From Nocardia brasiliensis IFM 10847 (GTDB lineage: Bacteria; Actinomycetota; Actinomycetes; Mycobacteriales; Mycobacteriaceae): a stretch of DNA of 64,000 bases. Below, in pieces: positions 17,750 to 25,645 of this stretch. Under the pieces are notes generated by a model. The model did no database searches. It was given only the letters and a program-made list of their open reading frames with translations, and had not been told where the DNA came from. Position numbers and translations under genes: made by a program. How positions within the stretch are numbered: the stretch's first letter is position 1; every line of letters starts with the position of its first letter. Where the stretch lies: assembly GCF_000710915.1 (NCBI RefSeq), contig NZ_BAUA01000108.1, positions 1 through 64,000 on the forward strand, in the 5' to 3' direction.

Positions 17750-18244
17750 TCAGCTGTGGTAGGGCTCCGCGCTGACCAGGGTGACCTTCATGGTGTTGCC
17801 GTTGGGCAGCGTGTACTCGCGGGTCTCGCCGACCTTGGCGTCGATGAGCGCGCCGCCCAGCGGGGACGCCGGCGAGTAGGTCTCCAGCTTGGAGTCGTTC
17901 AGGCCCTCTTCGCGGGTCGCGATGAGGAAGGTCTCGGTGTCCGACTCGTCGCCGTCGTAGTAGACCTTGACGACCGAGCCGGGGAGCGCGACGCCGGACT
18001 TGGTCGGCGCGACGCCGACCTTGGCGTTGTTCAGCAGTTCCTGCAGCTGGCGAATGCGCGCCTCCTGCTGGCCCTGCTCCTCGCGCGCGGCGTGGTATCC
18101 GCCGTTCTCCTTGAGGTCGCCCTCTTCACGGCGTTCGTTGATCTCGGCAGCGATAACGGGACGATTGGCGATGAGCGCATCGAGTTCGCCCTTGAGCCTG
18201 TCGTGCGACTCCGGGGTCAGCCAAGTCACTTGCGTCTCAGTCAT
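17750..18244 (-). CDS. greA: Transcription elongation factor GreA
   Basis: A 164-residue factor that rescues backtracked RNA polymerase by stimulating transcript cleavage. It aligns end to end with M. tuberculosis Rv1080c. The N-terminal coiled coil contains the acidic tip INERREEGDLKENGGYHAAREEQ, which inserts into the secondary channel. The C-terminal FKBP-like domain follows (SPLGGALIDAKVGE). ATG 18244 (MTETQVTWLT) matches the family start and has GGGAG upstream; the ATG three codons earlier is not needed. The order metB-greA-DUF4307-mca is conserved. Confidence 0.97.
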   Translation of the reverse strand: MTETQVTWLTPESHDRLKGELDALIANRPVIAAEINERREEGDLKENGGYHAAREEQGQQEARIRQLQELLNNAKVGVAPTKSGVALPGSVVKVYYDGDESDTETFLIATREEGLNDSKLETYSPASPLGGALIDAKVGETREYTLPNGNTMKVTLVSAEPYHS

Positions 18245-18577
18245 CTCGATCACTCCCTAGTAGTTGTTCCCGGCAGGCCGGGATTCCCTGATAACTGCCG
18301 CAGTACCCACCCGTGGGGCGGGCACGCACCAGTCGACGGCTAGAGCGATCCTGGGAAGTTCATCGAACCCCGACAGACCCTGGTTCCGGGCAAAGCTCAT
18401 GATCCGGAACAGATAGCGCTGGCCGCCAATGCAGCAAACACGGCTCCGAACCCCGGAACCGTGTGTCAGGCCATTTTAGCATGAATCACAAACATGCAGG
18501 TCGGAGTTAATTTCGAGGATATCTGCTGCGGCAAATGCCGCAAATCGTCCAGGGTGGCGGTGCCCGTCGTTAGCTGG
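18245..18577. other. Gene-free interval upstream of greA
   Basis: No coding region is supported here. It contains the greA promoter region and an imperfect hairpin at 18438-18464 (outer arms ACACGG and CCGTGT, inner TCC/GGA), which may terminate the DUF4307 transcript coming from the right. Confidence 0.6.
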
Positions 18578-19027
18578 TCACTCCGCTCGCAGGTATTCGG
18601 GCACGTCCGCGCTGCACGCGTAGATGCTGCTCGAGGCCGGGCGCTCGGAGGCCTTGACCGTGGTGGTCAGCTGGATGGTGCCGCTGTCGGACGGCGGGAT
18701 GAGCACCTCGCGGCGGCCGACCTCGACGCTGTCGCGGGCCATCGCGCGCACGAAGCAGACCACGGGTTGCTGCGGGTCCTTCCTGGTGACCTTGATCCGG
18801 ATCGACATCGTGGCGTCGTCGACGACGACGTAGCCGAGTTGCTCGGACTCGATGTCCTTGGGGCCGTACTTCTGCCAGCCGAGGAAGGCGACGCCGCAGC
18901 CGAGTACCGCGACGGCCGCGATGAGCGCGGGGGCCAACCAGCGTGGACGCGCGGACGGCTGCTTTCCGTACCGATCGGTCGGTCTCTGGATCGCTGCCGG
19001 AGCCGTGGCGTCGTCGCGGTCGCCCAT
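18578..19027 (-). CDS. DUF4307 membrane-anchored protein (Rv1081c-like)
   Basis: A 149-residue protein with a short cytoplasmic head, one transmembrane helix (LAPALIAAVAVLGCGVAFLGW, about 31-51) and an outer domain with a conserved cysteine pair (VVCFVRAMARD and IYACSADVPEYLR). It matches the DUF4307 family, found beside mca in mycolate-containing actinobacteria. The function is unknown. It is divergent from mca with about 100 bp between the starts, so a shared regulatory region is likely. Confidence 0.9.
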   Translation of the reverse strand: MGDRDDATAPAAIQRPTDRYGKQPSARPRWLAPALIAAVAVLGCGVAFLGWQKYGPKDIESEQLGYVVVDDATMSIRIKVTRKDPQQPVVCFVRAMARDSVEVGRREVLIPPSDSGTIQLTTTVKASERPASSSIYACSADVPEYLRAE

Positions 19028-19128
19028 GTGATCGCTCCCGGGGGGTAAGTCGGAACAAATGTCGGTCGAATGGAACTATAGGGAACGAAGACCAGACACC
19101 CGCGAGCGAGAGCGATGGTGAACGAGAC

Positions 19129-20013
19129 GTGAGTGGCCTTCGCCTCATGGCGGTGCATGCCCACCCCGACGACGAATCCAGCAAGGGTGCCGCGACGACC
19201 GCGCGGTACGCCGACGAGGGACACGACGTCCTCATCGTCACGCTGACCGGTGGGGAGCGCGGCAGCATCCTGAATCCCGCGATGGACACCCCGGGCGTCC
19301 TGGACCGGATCGACGAGATCCGCCGCGAGGAGATGGCCGCTGCGGCCCGCGCGCTCGGCGTGCGGCAGCACTGGCTCGGTTTCGTCGATTCCGGCCTGCC
19401 CGAAGGCGATCCGCTGCCGCCGCTGCCCGAGGGCAGCTTCGCGCTGGTGCCGCTGGAGGAGGCCACCGAGGCGCTGGTCCGGGTGGTGCGCGAGTTCCGG
19501 CCGCACGTGATGACCACCTATGACGAGCTCGGCGGTTACCCGCACCCCGACCACATCCGCTGCCACGAGGTGTCGATGGCCGCGTTCGAGGCGGCGGGCG
19601 ACCCGGAGCGCTTCCCCGACGCGGGCGAGCCGTGGACGCCGCTGAAGCTGTACTACGACCACGGCTTCACCGCCCGGCGGATGGAAGTCTTCGCCGAGGA
19701 GTACGAGCGGATGGGCGAGCCGTTCCCGCTGCAGGAGTGGCTGGACCGGATGCGCAAGTACGTGCCCGAGCGCGGCGACGTGTTCTCCCGGGTCACCACG
19801 CAGATCGAATGCGCCAAGTACTTCCCGCAGCGCGACGACGCCCTGCGGGCGCACGCCACGCAGATCGACCCGAACGGCGCGTTCTTCGCCATCCCGCTGG
19901 AGCTACAGCAGCGGCTCTGGCCGACCGAGGAGTTCGAGCTGGCCAAGACCCGGGTGCGCACCGCGCTGCCGGAGACCGACCTGTTCGCCGGCATCGAAGA
20001 CGAGCAGCGGTGA
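19129..20013 (+). CDS. mca: Mycothiol S-conjugate amidase
   Basis: A 294-residue zinc amidase that cleaves mycothiol conjugates to release a mercapturic acid for export. Zinc-site motifs are intact: AHPDDESSKG (His12, Asp15) and YPHPDHIRCHE. GGYPHPDH and RVTTQIECAKYFPQRDDALRAHATQIDPN match M. tuberculosis Rv1082. GTG 19129 gives the family N-terminus (VSGLRLMAVHAH); the open frame further upstream is not conserved-looking. It overlaps the next ORF by one base in a TGATG junction, so the pair is co-translated. Confidence 0.96.
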   Translation: MSGLRLMAVHAHPDDESSKGAATTARYADEGHDVLIVTLTGGERGSILNPAMDTPGVLDRIDEIRREEMAAAARALGVRQHWLGFVDSGLPEGDPLPPLPEGSFALVPLEEATEALVRVVREFRPHVMTTYDELGGYPHPDHIRCHEVSMAAFEAAGDPERFPDAGEPWTPLKLYYDHGFTARRMEVFAEEYERMGEPFPLQEWLDRMRKYVPERGDVFSRVTTQIECAKYFPQRDDALRAHATQIDPNGAFFAIPLELQQRLWPTEEFELAKTRVRTALPETDLFAGIEDEQR

Positions 20014-20282
20014 TGCTGGTTCTGCTCGCCCAGACGAGCCCCGGCACGCCCACCGGACCCGAGTTCGGCAAGGCGTCGCCGCTGGGCTTCCTGATCATCC
20101 TGATCCTGCTGGCCGGCACGGTGCTGCTGGTGCGCTCGATGAACAAGCACATCAAGCGACTGCCCGCGACCTTCGAGCCGGATCATCCAGAACCGGATCA
20201 GGAAGCCGACGAGGGCACCGAGCACGGCATCACCAAGCGCACCGACGAGGCAGGCCCGGACGGGCCGCCGATCCGCACCTGA
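20013..20282 (+). CDS. Small single-helix membrane protein (Rv1083-like)
   Basis: An 89-residue protein with one transmembrane helix (SPLGFLIILILLAGTVLLVRSM), then a basic stop-transfer (NKHIKRLP) and a hydrophilic acidic/proline tail (FEPDHPEPDQEADEG). Its start overlaps the mca stop, so it belongs to the mca operon. It corresponds to the small gene after mca in M. tuberculosis. The function is unknown. Confidence 0.85.
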   Translation: MLVLLAQTSPGTPTGPEFGKASPLGFLIILILLAGTVLLVRSMNKHIKRLPATFEPDHPEPDQEADEGTEHGITKRTDEAGPDGPPIRT

Positions 20283-20289
20283 GGGCCGG

Positions 20290-21024
20290 TCAGCTCGGCT
20301 TCTGGGTGAGCGCGGTGTAGGCGGCGGCGGCCGCGTTCTGCTCGGCTTCCTTCTTCGAGCGTCCGACGCCCTTACCGTAGGCGAGGCCGCCGACCACCGC
20401 GGTGGCGGTGAATTCCTTGTCGTGGTCGGGTCCGGTCGAGGTGATCTCGTAGCTGGGCACGCCGAGACCGTGTTCGGCGGTGTGCTCCTGCAGGCTGGTC
20501 TTCCAGTCCAGTCCCGCCCCCATCTTGGCGGCCCGTTCGAGCAGATCGTCGAACAGCCGCAGCACCACCGTGCGCGCGACGTCGATCCCGTGCTGCAGGT
20601 GTACCGCGCCGAGCAGCGATTCCATGCCGTCGGCCAGGATGCTGGTCTTGTCGCGGCCGCCGGTCAGTTCCTCGCCCTTGCCGAGCAGCAGGTGCGGTCC
20701 GAGACCGGCCGGGCCCAGGCTGCGCGCGACCTCGGCGCAGGCGTGCATGTTGACGACCCGGGACCGGATCTTTGCCAGATCGCCCTCCGACCGCTGCGGA
20801 TGCCGCAGGTACAGGCTCTCGGTGACGCTGAGCCCGAGGACCGAGTCGCCGAGGAACTCCAGTCGCTCGTTGGTCGGCATCCCGCCGTTCTCGTAGGCGT
20901 AGGAGCGGTGGGTCAGGGCCAGGGTGAGCAGGTCGTCGTCGATCGGAACGCCGAGGGCCGCAAGCAGATCCGCGTGTAAGTCGGGGTCCGGGCCGGGCTG
21001 CTCGGTGGCGCGGTGGTCGGTCAT
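20290..21024 (-). CDS. rnc: Ribonuclease III
   Basis: A 244-residue double-strand-specific endoribonuclease with an intact catalytic domain: THRSYAYENG, NERLEFLGDSVLGL (metal-binding signature) and ADGMESLLGAVHLQHG. A complete C-terminal dsRNA-binding domain follows (WKTSLQEHTAEHGLG, then GRSKKEAEQNAAAAAY). ATG 21024 is chosen because the preceding in-frame residues to 21063 are not family-like. In mycobacteria rnc normally lies in an rpmF-rnc-mutM-smc cluster; here it sits after the mca operon, so this may be a second or relocated copy. Confidence 0.93.
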   Translation of the reverse strand: MTDHRATEQPGPDPDLHADLLAALGVPIDDDLLTLALTHRSYAYENGGMPTNERLEFLGDSVLGLSVTESLYLRHPQRSEGDLAKIRSRVVNMHACAEVARSLGPAGLGPHLLLGKGEELTGGRDKTSILADGMESLLGAVHLQHGIDVARTVVLRLFDDLLERAAKMGAGLDWKTSLQEHTAEHGLGVPSYEITSTGPDHDKEFTATAVVGGLAYGKGVGRSKKEAEQNAAAAAYTALTQKPS

Positions 21025-21413
21025 GCGGCCCACCCCGGTCCGGTCTGCCGCAGCGCCTGGCACGGCGGCAGGCCGAGCCGGCGCGAGCCCGCGAAGCGGG
21101 GTATCGCGACGGCACCTGCGCCGGTTCGGGTTCTAGACGATCGCACGGCCGACCTTCCTGATAGCACACCGGTACTGCGCTGCACCGACGTGAGTTTACC
21201 CACCGGTGCGGATCGCGAATACGCTGTGGAAATCCGGGTCATCGCAGGCCGCGCTGGTTATGTGAGCTGGCTCACAATACCGTGGACATCCCGGCTGGGT
21301 ATCCACCGCCGTCGTCGTGATCGAAAGGGTAAGTGGGGGAAGGTAAATGACCGATACACTGGCTCGGCGTGCGATCCGCGCCGCGTCCGTTCGAGGTCAT
21401 GGGGGTGGCGACT
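21025..21413. other. Gene-free interval upstream of rnc and the 87-residue ORF
   Basis: No supported gene. It should contain two divergent promoters, for rnc (minus) and the small ORF at 21414 (plus). No repeat or palindrome of note was seen. Confidence 0.5.
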
Positions 21414-21677
21414 ATGAGTACCGCAGTGGCGCCGATCTGCTTGTGCGTGGTCGGCGGTGCCGACGGGTATCAGGCCTCGGCCGTGGGTCGGGGGTTCGTC
21501 GGATTCCTCAGCTTCACCGGTCCGGGTATCGACCGCGACCTCTCCTCGTCGGCGACCGAGGCGGATCCGAGTTGGATCGTGCACGGGATCGGGCGGGGCC
21601 GGGTGTGTGTCGTGGCTTATCAAAAGGACGGCCGCGGCTTCAATCACATTGCCGTGGAGTGCTGGAACGTCGATTGA
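21414..21677 (+). CDS. Small hypothetical protein, 87 residues
   Basis: The ORF starts at ATG 21414 with GGGGGTGG upstream; an in-frame ATG at 21399 is also possible. The protein has a compact, globular composition with several glycines and three cysteines (MSTAVAPICLCVVGGADGYQ near the start and HIAVECWNVD at the end). There is no charged low-complexity tail typical of shadow ORFs, and no signal or transmembrane helix. I do not recognise the family. It is flanked by long gene-free intervals. Confidence 0.6.
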   Translation: MSTAVAPICLCVVGGADGYQASAVGRGFVGFLSFTGPGIDRDLSSSATEADPSWIVHGIGRGRVCVVAYQKDGRGFNHIAVECWNVD

Positions 21678-22145
21678 CCGGGCGGTCGAATCCTTCCCGC
21701 GCCGAAATCTTTTACTAATCCTTGACTTTGCGGACCGGTACTGGCGGAAATCGGCTGTCCAGTCGAAGAACCGGCAATGTGCGGTGTGTGACATCGACAT
21801 GAATTGAATCGCCGTAGCAGGTTTCGATAACCGCGTGCCGGGGTATGAAATCTCGTCGGCCCCAGTGGGAGCGATTGTCGCCTCCGCTCGGGTGCGTAGC
21901 GCACTCTACGGTGGTAACAGTAGTGGCTCAACAGTTTTCAGATATGGCAAAGCACGTTGCGTGTGCACCTGAGGCATTGCACACTGTAGCGAGTTGTATT
22001 CGGCGCGCACATCCGCTTTTCCCGTCGGCCATCGAGAAGCACACTGCTGGCAACCTATTCAGGCGAGAGCAGCTTTCGCAACGGCCTCCGCATTTTGCCC
22101 GCCTGTGTTACCAATTCAGCCAGACCGCTCGACCGAAGGAAGCTC
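21678..22145. other. Gene-free interval of lower GC
   Basis: About 470 bp without a convincing gene. Base composition is visibly more A/T-rich than the surroundings. The frame open from 21845 is arginine-rich, runs into the next gene in another frame and looks like chance. I see no RNA gene. Confidence 0.5.
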
Positions 22146-22724
22146 ATGGACAACGTGATCGGACAGATCGACCGTGCACTCGAGGCGACGAGCGTCGTCG
22201 TCGCCGTCTTGGACGACAGCGCTCTGGCCGCGCCGACACCTTGTCGGGAATGGGACGTGCGCACCGTGTTGAACCACATAGTGGGCGGTATGCACGTCTA
22301 CGCGGCGGCGTTGAGCGGCACGGATTCGGGCGCCGATCATGAATCCGATTGGCTCGGCGGGGATCCGCAGGGCGCCTACGCCGCAGCGGCGGAGGTGGAC
22401 CGCGCGGCCTGGCACCGGCCCGACGCGCTCGATTACAAGGTGCGCACGCCGTTGGGGACGGTGCCGGGGTCTACGGCGGCGCTGGTGCATCTCACCGAAC
22501 TCGTGGTGCACGGGGTGGATATCGCGGTCGCCATCGATCGGTCCGATCTCGCCGATGACGAGCTCTGCGGCGAACTCCTCGCCATCATGCAGAGCCGGGG
22601 CGGCATCGACACGTTCCGGGTGCCCGGGGTCTTCGGCGCCGAGGTCGCGGTCGAGGACGGGGCGTCCGCGCATCGCAGGCTGCTCGGCTACGTCGGCCGA
22701 GAGGTGCTGGCGCGGACGCCCTAG
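22146..22724 (+). CDS. TIGR03086/mycothiol-dependent-enzyme-type DinB protein
   Basis: A 192-residue protein of the mycothiol maleylpyruvate isomerase N-domain type. Family features are an N-terminal helix, PTPCREWDVRTVLNHIVGGMH with the first metal-ligand histidine, a central APTPC-type motif, and the second metal site in LVHLTELVVHGVDIAVA. Related proteins are metal-dependent, mycothiol-using isomerases or transferases; the substrate is unknown. ATG 22146 follows GAAGGAAGCTC. The product would depend on mycothiol, consistent with mca in the same window. Confidence 0.85.
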   Translation: MDNVIGQIDRALEATSVVVAVLDDSALAAPTPCREWDVRTVLNHIVGGMHVYAAALSGTDSGADHESDWLGGDPQGAYAAAAEVDRAAWHRPDALDYKVRTPLGTVPGSTAALVHLTELVVHGVDIAVAIDRSDLADDELCGELLAIMQSRGGIDTFRVPGVFGAEVAVEDGASAHRRLLGYVGREVLARTP

Positions 22725-22736
22725 ACCGGGGCGCGG

Positions 22737-22922
22737 CTACCGCATCCGCACCACGGTCGACGCGGCGAGCAGCAACAGTTCGCGGGAAGCCTCGCGCTGG
22801 TAGGTGAGGCGGCCGCCGTGGTTGCGGTGCAGTGCGTGATGTTCGGCGTGGGTGTCCGAGGTCACGGCGCCGATATTTCGGACTGCGTCGTCGTTCGGAC
22901 GTGTGCTGCTGAATATGCGCAT
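22737..22922 (-). CDS. Possible small hypothetical protein, 61 residues
   Basis: The ORF starts at ATG 22922 with GGAAAGGG about 12 bases upstream. The peptide is hydrophilic with several histidines (TSDTHAEHHALHRNHGGR) and a hydrophobic C-terminal segment (SRELLLLAASTVV). No family is recognised. It is convergent with the DinB-type gene. It could equally be a chance frame; the histidine cluster is the only striking feature. Confidence 0.35.
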   Translation of the reverse strand: MRIFSSTRPNDDAVRNIGAVTSDTHAEHHALHRNHGGRLTYQREASRELLLLAASTVVRMR

Positions 22923-23075
22923 GGCAATTCTGCCCTTTCCGGCGGAGAAGCAGGGTCGACTGATTTCACTCGCGCCCAAGGTATTTCGGGCACGCAAAAG
23001 GCGAACGTCGATCAATCGTCGCCCGCGCGCTGAGCGCTCTGCGCACTGTATCCGGCCGAATTCGACCGGCGCATC

Positions 23076-23654
23076 TTATTTTTCGGCGTGCGCGTCCCGT
23101 GAGATCGGCCGAACCGGGTGGCGCAGGATGGTCCTGGTCTTCGCGCCGGTCGAGCGGCGCGGATCGGTGAGATAGATCTCATGGTGGCGGCCGTTCATCG
23201 TGAGTCCTTCGTGCTGCATGAACGCTGCCATGCGCGCCAAGGTCTCCGGTTCGGTCGCGTACGGACCGATGTGCAATGCCTGAATGGCGTCGCCTTCACT
23301 GAATTGTTCGAACGTCGCACCGGTCACCAGCTCTGGGGTGACGAACTCCGGCAGCCGAATCATCAACTTCCAATGCCATTGTTCGCGGGGGACCGTCAAG
23401 GGGGGTTCATCGGATTCGACCCACCAGAGTCCTTCCAGTTTCGACACCACGAAGTCCTGGTCGGCGGACTTGGCGGCCTTCTTGGCGCCGTACGCGGCGC
23501 GGTAGAGCGTTTCGAGCGCGGCGGTGTACTCCGGGCCTTCCGGAGCACCCGAACCGGTGACGGTGACATACCCGTAGCTGCCGAAAGTGCGCCGGACCGG
23601 GTCGATCGGGGCACCGTAGTAGTGCTTGTCGGTCTTGGCCAGGTCGATCTTCAT
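23076..23654 (-). CDS. GyrI-like small-molecule-binding protein
   Basis: A 192-residue stand-alone GyrI-like (SHS2/AraC effector-binding) protein. Typical segments are FGSYGYVTVTGSGAPEGPEY, GLWWVESDEPP, WHWKLMIRLPEFVT and ALHIGPYATEPETLARM. Stand-alone members bind or hydrolyse cytotoxic small molecules; no DNA-binding domain is present. ATG 23654 has a strong AGGAGG at correct spacing. It is divergent from the beta-lactamase-fold gene. Confidence 0.88.
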   Translation of the reverse strand: MKIDLAKTDKHYYGAPIDPVRRTFGSYGYVTVTGSGAPEGPEYTAALETLYRAAYGAKKAAKSADQDFVVSKLEGLWWVESDEPPLTVPREQWHWKLMIRLPEFVTPELVTGATFEQFSEGDAIQALHIGPYATEPETLARMAAFMQHEGLTMNGRHHEIYLTDPRRSTGAKTRTILRHPVRPISRDAHAEK

Positions 23655-23757
23655 CGGGTCCTCCTGTCGGGTACGTGGACGAAAGGCCAGCCTCGATGCT
23701 CCAGTGACTGGAGAGTCAAGCACGGCGGGGACGACGCCGTATGGCAGCTTGGCAGGC

Positions 23758-24660
23758 GTGCGGGAGATCTTTCGGAAGGCCGGCGTGCGGGGATGGGTAC
23801 ACGCCCGGTGTTTCGGGTGTGCGGGCGAGCACGGGCTCGAAGCCGACGAGCCGGTGGTGCTCGCCTCGGTGGTGAAGGTGCCACTGGTGCTGGAGTTCGC
23901 CCGGCAGGTCGCGGCGGGTCAGCTCGACCCGGCCGATCGCGTGCGGGTGCGGGCGGCGGATCGGCTCGGTGGGGTGGGAACGGCGGGCTGTTTCGACGAT
24001 GTCGAGTTGAGCCTGCGCGATGCCGCATTCTTCGCCCTGACGCTCAGCGACAACACCGCCGCCGATCTGCTCTTCGATCGGGTCGGACTGGACAATGTCC
24101 GTTCGCTGGTCCGGGAGCTCGGGCTGACCGGGACCCGAATCGTGGGCGCGCCAAGGGATATCGTGCAGAGCATGGCCGACGATCTCGGCGCGCGTGACCC
24201 GGCCGAATTCGCCGCGCGCTTTTCCACCCTCGGCGCCGCGGCGGTGCTGCACAGCCGGGCACTCGATCCCCGGCGCACCACGGCGAGCACGCCGCGGGAG
24301 ATGACCCGCCTGCTCACCCTCATCGGTCAGGATCTCGCAGGACCGGCGCAGGCCTGCGGGTGGGTGCGAGATGTCATGCGCGAACAGGTGAATTGGTATC
24401 GGCTCGCCGCGGCGTTCCCGCCCGAGGCGCAGATCTGGGCCAAGACCGGCACGTTGCCCGGGGTGCGCAACGAGATCGGCGTGATCGAGTACCCCGACGG
24501 AAGCCGTTATGCCGTAGCGGTATTCACCAGAACCGAATCCCTGGCCCAGCGGCTGCCCGAGGTGGATCGCGCGATCGGCGCCGCGGCGGTGGCGGCGATC
24601 GACGGCATCGTTCACGGCTTGCCGTACACCACATCCCACGGACGTTGCGGCGGATCCTGA
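23758..24660 (+). CDS. Class A beta-lactamase-fold serine hydrolase
   Basis: About 300 residues with the three serine-hydrolase motifs in order: S37-V-V-K40 (SxxK), S97-D98-N99 (SDN) and K229-T230-G231 (KTG). There is no signal peptide from the chosen GTG at 23758 nor in the longer frame back to 23626, so a cytoplasmic role or an unrecognised start is implied. The start is uncertain. The product could be a penicillin-binding-like enzyme or esterase rather than a resistance factor. The last 49 bp overlap the convergent LysR gene. Confidence 0.8.
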   Translation: MREIFRKAGVRGWVHARCFGCAGEHGLEADEPVVLASVVKVPLVLEFARQVAAGQLDPADRVRVRAADRLGGVGTAGCFDDVELSLRDAAFFALTLSDNTAADLLFDRVGLDNVRSLVRELGLTGTRIVGAPRDIVQSMADDLGARDPAEFAARFSTLGAAAVLHSRALDPRRTTASTPREMTRLLTLIGQDLAGPAQACGWVRDVMREQVNWYRLAAAFPPEAQIWAKTGTLPGVRNEIGVIEYPDGSRYAVAVFTRTESLAQRLPEVDRAIGAAAVAAIDGIVHGLPYTTSHGRCGGS

Positions 24661-25562
24661 GCGCCCGCGGGCCGGGAAGCGCCGTCGCCCTGCACCACTC
24701 GCACCACCAGTTCGGCGAGCTCGGGCACCAGCGGATGCGGCGCGGCGGCCGGCCAAGCCAGCGACAGTCGCCAGCTCAGCGTGCCGGGCGAAAGCGGCCG
24801 CCACACCACCCGCGGTTCCTTCTGCGCGATCATGCCCTGGTCGAACGCCACGCCACGGCCGGAAAGCACCATACCGAGCACGAATTCGGGATTGCGGGCG
24901 TGCTGCACCCCGGCCGGTCGGAAGCCGTGCTCCCAGCAGGTTCGTAACGTCGTGTCGTAGAGTCCGGGCGCGGCCGCCCTGGGAAAGATCACCAGGCCGA
25001 GGCCCGCGAGATCGGCCAGGGTCAGTGAAGTGCGCACGGCCAGCGGCGAATCCCGGGGGAGCACCACGCCGAGCGGGGTGTCCACGGCGGGTCCGAGTTC
25101 GAGTCCGATCGCGTCCACCGGATGTTGCAGCAGCCCCGCGTCGAGTTGCCGGTCACCGAGCAGACGGACCTGTTCCGCGGTGGTGTGTTCTTGCAGATCG
25201 ACTCGTACATCGTGGTTTTCGAACGCGGTGAGCAGCGCGGCGAGCACGCGCCCGGCCAGTTCGGGTGGCACGCCGACGCGGATCGCGTCCATCTCGCCGC
25301 GATGCGCCTTGCCGACCAGCGCGGTGGTCCGCTCCCAGCGCGCCAGCAGGTCCCGCGATTCCGCGAGCAGGATCTGACCGGCCTCGGTGAGTTCGACGCG
25401 GCGACTGTCCCGGTCGAACAGGCGTGCGCCGAGGTCGCTTTCGAGCTTGCGGATGCGCTGGCTCAGCGGCGGCTGGGCGATGCCGAGGCGCTCGGCGGCC
25501 CGGCCGAAATGTAATTCTTCGGCCACGGCGATGAAATAGCGTAGCTGGCGCAGTGGGTCCAC
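24612..25562 (-). CDS. LysR-type transcriptional regulator
   Basis: A 316-residue regulator. The N-terminal winged helix-turn-helix is canonical (LRQLRYFIAVAEELHFGRAA, LGIAQPPLSQRIRKLESDLG). The C-terminal periplasmic-binding-type effector domain runs from about residue 90 (AIRVGVPPELAGRVL) to about 295. The GTG start at 25562 gives the family N-terminus (VDPLRQLRYF). It is transcribed divergently from the metallo-hydrolase gene with 83 bp between starts; a repeated CGATATCG site lies just upstream of its start. It probably controls the divergent gene and itself. The C-terminal tail overlaps the beta-lactamase gene. Confidence 0.92.
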   Translation of the reverse strand: MDPLRQLRYFIAVAEELHFGRAAERLGIAQPPLSQRIRKLESDLGARLFDRDSRRVELTEAGQILLAESRDLLARWERTTALVGKAHRGEMDAIRVGVPPELAGRVLAALLTAFENHDVRVDLQEHTTAEQVRLLGDRQLDAGLLQHPVDAIGLELGPAVDTPLGVVLPRDSPLAVRTSLTLADLAGLGLVIFPRAAAPGLYDTTLRTCWEHGFRPAGVQHARNPEFVLGMVLSGRGVAFDQGMIAQKEPRVVWRPLSPGTLSWRLSLAWPAAAPHPLVPELAELVVRVVQGDGASRPAGAQDPPQRPWDVVYGKP

Positions 25563-25569
25563 GCTGCGA

Positions 25570-25589
25570 CGATATCGCTTTCGATATCG
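25570..25589. promoter_or_regulatory. Candidate LysR operator
   Basis: Two copies of the self-complementary octamer CGATATCG, at 25570-25577 and 25582-25589, separated by CTTT. The copies also form an inverted repeat with each other. The site starts 8 bases before the LysR GTG, where a bound protein would block LysR expression. Confidence 0.6.
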
Positions 25590-25645
25590 CCGGGCCGCGC
25601 GCGCGGTCTTGGACAGCGGGATCGGGCATGTGCTGTGGTACCGGC

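Noticed and set aside
21845..22342. 165-residue ORF overlapping the DinB-type gene
   Set aside because: The second half is in the shadow frame of a better-supported gene, and the first half has no ribosome binding site or family pattern.
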